Positions 5,191-6,546 of a stretch of 6,546 nucleotides of DNA are shown in pieces. The notes under the pieces were generated by a model. It was not told the origin of the DNA, did no database searches, and was given only the letters and a program-made list of their open reading frames with translations. Numbering within the stretch: position 1 is the stretch's first letter; the number at the start of each line of letters is the position of its first letter. This DNA is from Candidatus Poseidoniaceae archaeon (GTDB taxonomy: Archaea; Thermoplasmatota; Poseidoniia; Poseidoniales; Poseidoniaceae), in assembly GCA_029250305.1 (NCBI GenBank), contig JAQXFM010000026.1, positions 1-6,546 of the forward strand, read 5' to 3'. The translations under genes and the position numbers were made by a program.

Positions 5191-6546
5191 ATGCATTTGC
5201 TGGGTTCGTTATCTCAATCTTTCAAATCGGTTTTTCTGGCGGTGCTGATGGTGACGATGTCACTTTCAGCTGGAATCGTTGAAATTTCTCGAACACCAAT
5301 GCTCGACTCGCAAGATGTCGCCTCAGTTGGTGCGAGTTGCTCATACATTTCACGCAGCGTTGGCGAATCGATTTATGTCGATCCAGTCAACGGTTCGGAT
5401 GATTGGGATGGAACCTGGTCGTGCCCAAAAGCAACACTTTCCGATGCTCTAAACGATTCAGTCGCCAACGATGAAATCGTATTGTACAGCGGCCGGTATC
5501 ACGAAAATGTCACTGTGGATAACAAGGATAACCTTCTGATTCGTGCTGCAAATGGCGCTCGTGTCGTGTTTGATGGAACACAAAGCATCGCTGATGATAT
5601 GGATGTCACATGGACCACAGCAGACAGCGATGGCATCCAAGAAGTGACCTTGCCGGTTGATGGTTGGCAGTTGTTCTTGGCCTATGAGGAGCAAGTTCCT
5701 GCCCGCTGGCCAAACGCACAGTTTTCGGATGAGACTGTATTCAATCGCTCGTATTGGGCAGAGGGAACCTTGACTGGTTCCAACAATGCTTACACCGTAG
5801 GCTGGCTCACCGATGCAGGCCCTGAAACAGGTGTTCATTCAGGACTCAATGAGACAATCAATGCCACCGGCCTTGACCCGGAAGGGGCTATTGCGGTCAT
5901 GAACCTCGGCTCGTTCCGCAGTAACAGCCGTGTAATCACGGATTGGAATTCAGCAAACGGAACATTCGCTTACGACGGAAACGGCGTAGGTTGGAAAACC
6001 AAGCACCATGCGTACTTCCTCGAAGGCAAGCGAGAACTTATCGATGTGGATGGAGAATGGTGGTTCAACAACACAAACAATCGGCTCCACTACAAGGCGC
6101 CAACGGGTCAAGACGCCAACAATCTCGATCTCCGTGTCAAAGTTCAACCCTTTGCAATCGGCGTTGAGAACTCCGACGGCGTGACGATTCAAGGCATCGA
6201 CTTCTTTGGAACAACCGTGAACTTCAACGAGTGCGATGGATGCAGTTTCACCAATTCCACACTCGAATATCCAAGCACCTCAAAGCGCGGCTTGGGAATT
6301 GTTGGGGAATCCGAAGATGACCGCTGGATGACCCGTTTCTACCGAAGCACCAACAGTTTCGTCGACAACATTTCCATCACCAATACCGACGGCGGAGCGA
6401 TTGAATTTCAAGGCTCAGCGGGCCAAACAAACAACAACACGGTGAACAACTCCTACTTCCATGCCATTGACTGGTCGGCCGCCGATCAGAAGGGGTTGAT
6501 GGTGACCATCTACGAAGGCGGACGAGACATGTACTTCACAAACAAC
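5191..6546 (+). CDS. Secreted right-handed beta-helix protein, C-terminus cut by window edge
   Basis: The frame is open for 452 codons from the ATG at 5191 to the right edge, so the C-terminal part is missing. An in-frame TAG at 5179-5181 rules out an earlier start. Residues 1-28 look like a Sec signal peptide: a lysine at 12 and the hydrophobic core VFLAVLMVTMSLSAG. Residues 61-130 match the opening of parallel beta-helix proteins (DUF1565-like): YVDPVNGSDDWDGT, CPKATLSDAL, then DEIVLYSGRYHENVTV. Later come the ARWPN segment, and from about 325 asparagine-rich coils such as VENSDGVTIQGIDF and NSFVDNISITNTDGGAIEF. Such folds often bind or cleave polysaccharides, but no catalytic residues can be assigned. 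Many N-x-S/T sequons suggest a glycosylated surface protein. It is probably exported through SecYE and lies on the cell surface or outside it. The left boundary is firm and the substrate unknown. Confidence 0.88.
   Translation, partial: MHLLGSLSQSFKSVFLAVLMVTMSLSAGIVEISRTPMLDSQDVASVGASCSYISRSVGESIYVDPVNGSDDWDGTWSCPKATLSDALNDSVANDEIVLYSGRYHENVTVDNKDNLLIRAANGARVVFDGTQSIADDMDVTWTTADSDGIQEVTLPVDGWQLFLAYEEQVPARWPNAQFSDETVFNRSYWAEGTLTGSNNAYTVGWLTDAGPETGVHSGLNETINATGLDPEGAIAVMNLGSFRSNSRVITDWNSANGTFAYDGNGVGWKTKHHAYFLEGKRELIDVDGEWWFNNTNNRLHYKAPTGQDANNLDLRVKVQPFAIGVENSDGVTIQGIDFFGTTVNFNECDGCSFTNSTLEYPSTSKRGLGIVGESEDDRWMTRFYRSTNSFVDNISITNTDGGAIEFQGSAGQTNNNTVNNSYFHAIDWSAADQKGLMVTIYEGGRDMYFTNN

Noticed and set aside
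1..6546. CRISPR array, insertion sequence, phage or defence genes
   Set aside because: No regularly spaced repeats, transposase motifs, terminal inverted repeats or defence-type domains are visible in the window.

Overview
The window looks like a piece of an archaeal chromosome. The gene order secE - spt5/nusG - rpl11 - rpl1 - rpl10 - rpl12 is the archaeal form of this cluster. L10 and L12 are of the archaeal/eukaryotic P-protein type, with acidic tails ending in GLG(D/S)LFG, and the Shine-Dalgarno sites match an archaeal 16S tail (GAGGTGATC). The balanced base composition, a bacterial-type J-protein and a large secreted beta-helix protein suggest a mesophilic euryarchaeon, perhaps marine group II (Poseidoniales). 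That placement is inference; no rRNA gene is present to confirm it.

Layout. Positions 1-608 (minus strand) hold the 5' two thirds or so of a class II DnaJ-like co-chaperone that runs off the left edge. A divergent spacer with a TATA-like element leads into secE (749-1021) and, 15 nt later, an Spt5/NusG gene (1037-1951). A second TATA-like box at 1993-2000 starts the ribosomal stalk operon: L11-like (2054-2335), L1 (2397-3041), L10/P0 (3038-4054) and L12/P1 (4077-4376). Positions 4377-4621 carry no gene but are unusually rich in inverted repeats. A protein gene of unknown function follows (4622-5113), then a spacer with a palindrome and two competing hairpins (5114-5190). Last comes the N-terminal part of a secreted right-handed beta-helix protein that runs off the right edge (5191-6546).

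How the genes work together. SecE is the small essential subunit of the Sec translocon. Spt5 couples RNA polymerase to elongation and to translating ribosomes. L11, L1, L10 and L12 form the two mobile stalks of the large ribosomal subunit; L10 and L12 recruit translational GTPases. The last two genes seem unrelated to this core block.

Most unusual points. (1) The Spt5 protein carries about 125 extra N-terminal residues that read as a Nudix fold with a degraded catalytic box. (2) The L11 gene encodes only the C-terminal rRNA-binding domain; the N-terminal domain is absent and there is no room for it upstream. (3) The 245-nt gap after rpl12 contains four copies of one heptamer in two orientations, able to form alternative hairpins. 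(4) The Shine-Dalgarno site of the secreted protein can be sequestered by one of two mutually exclusive hairpins.
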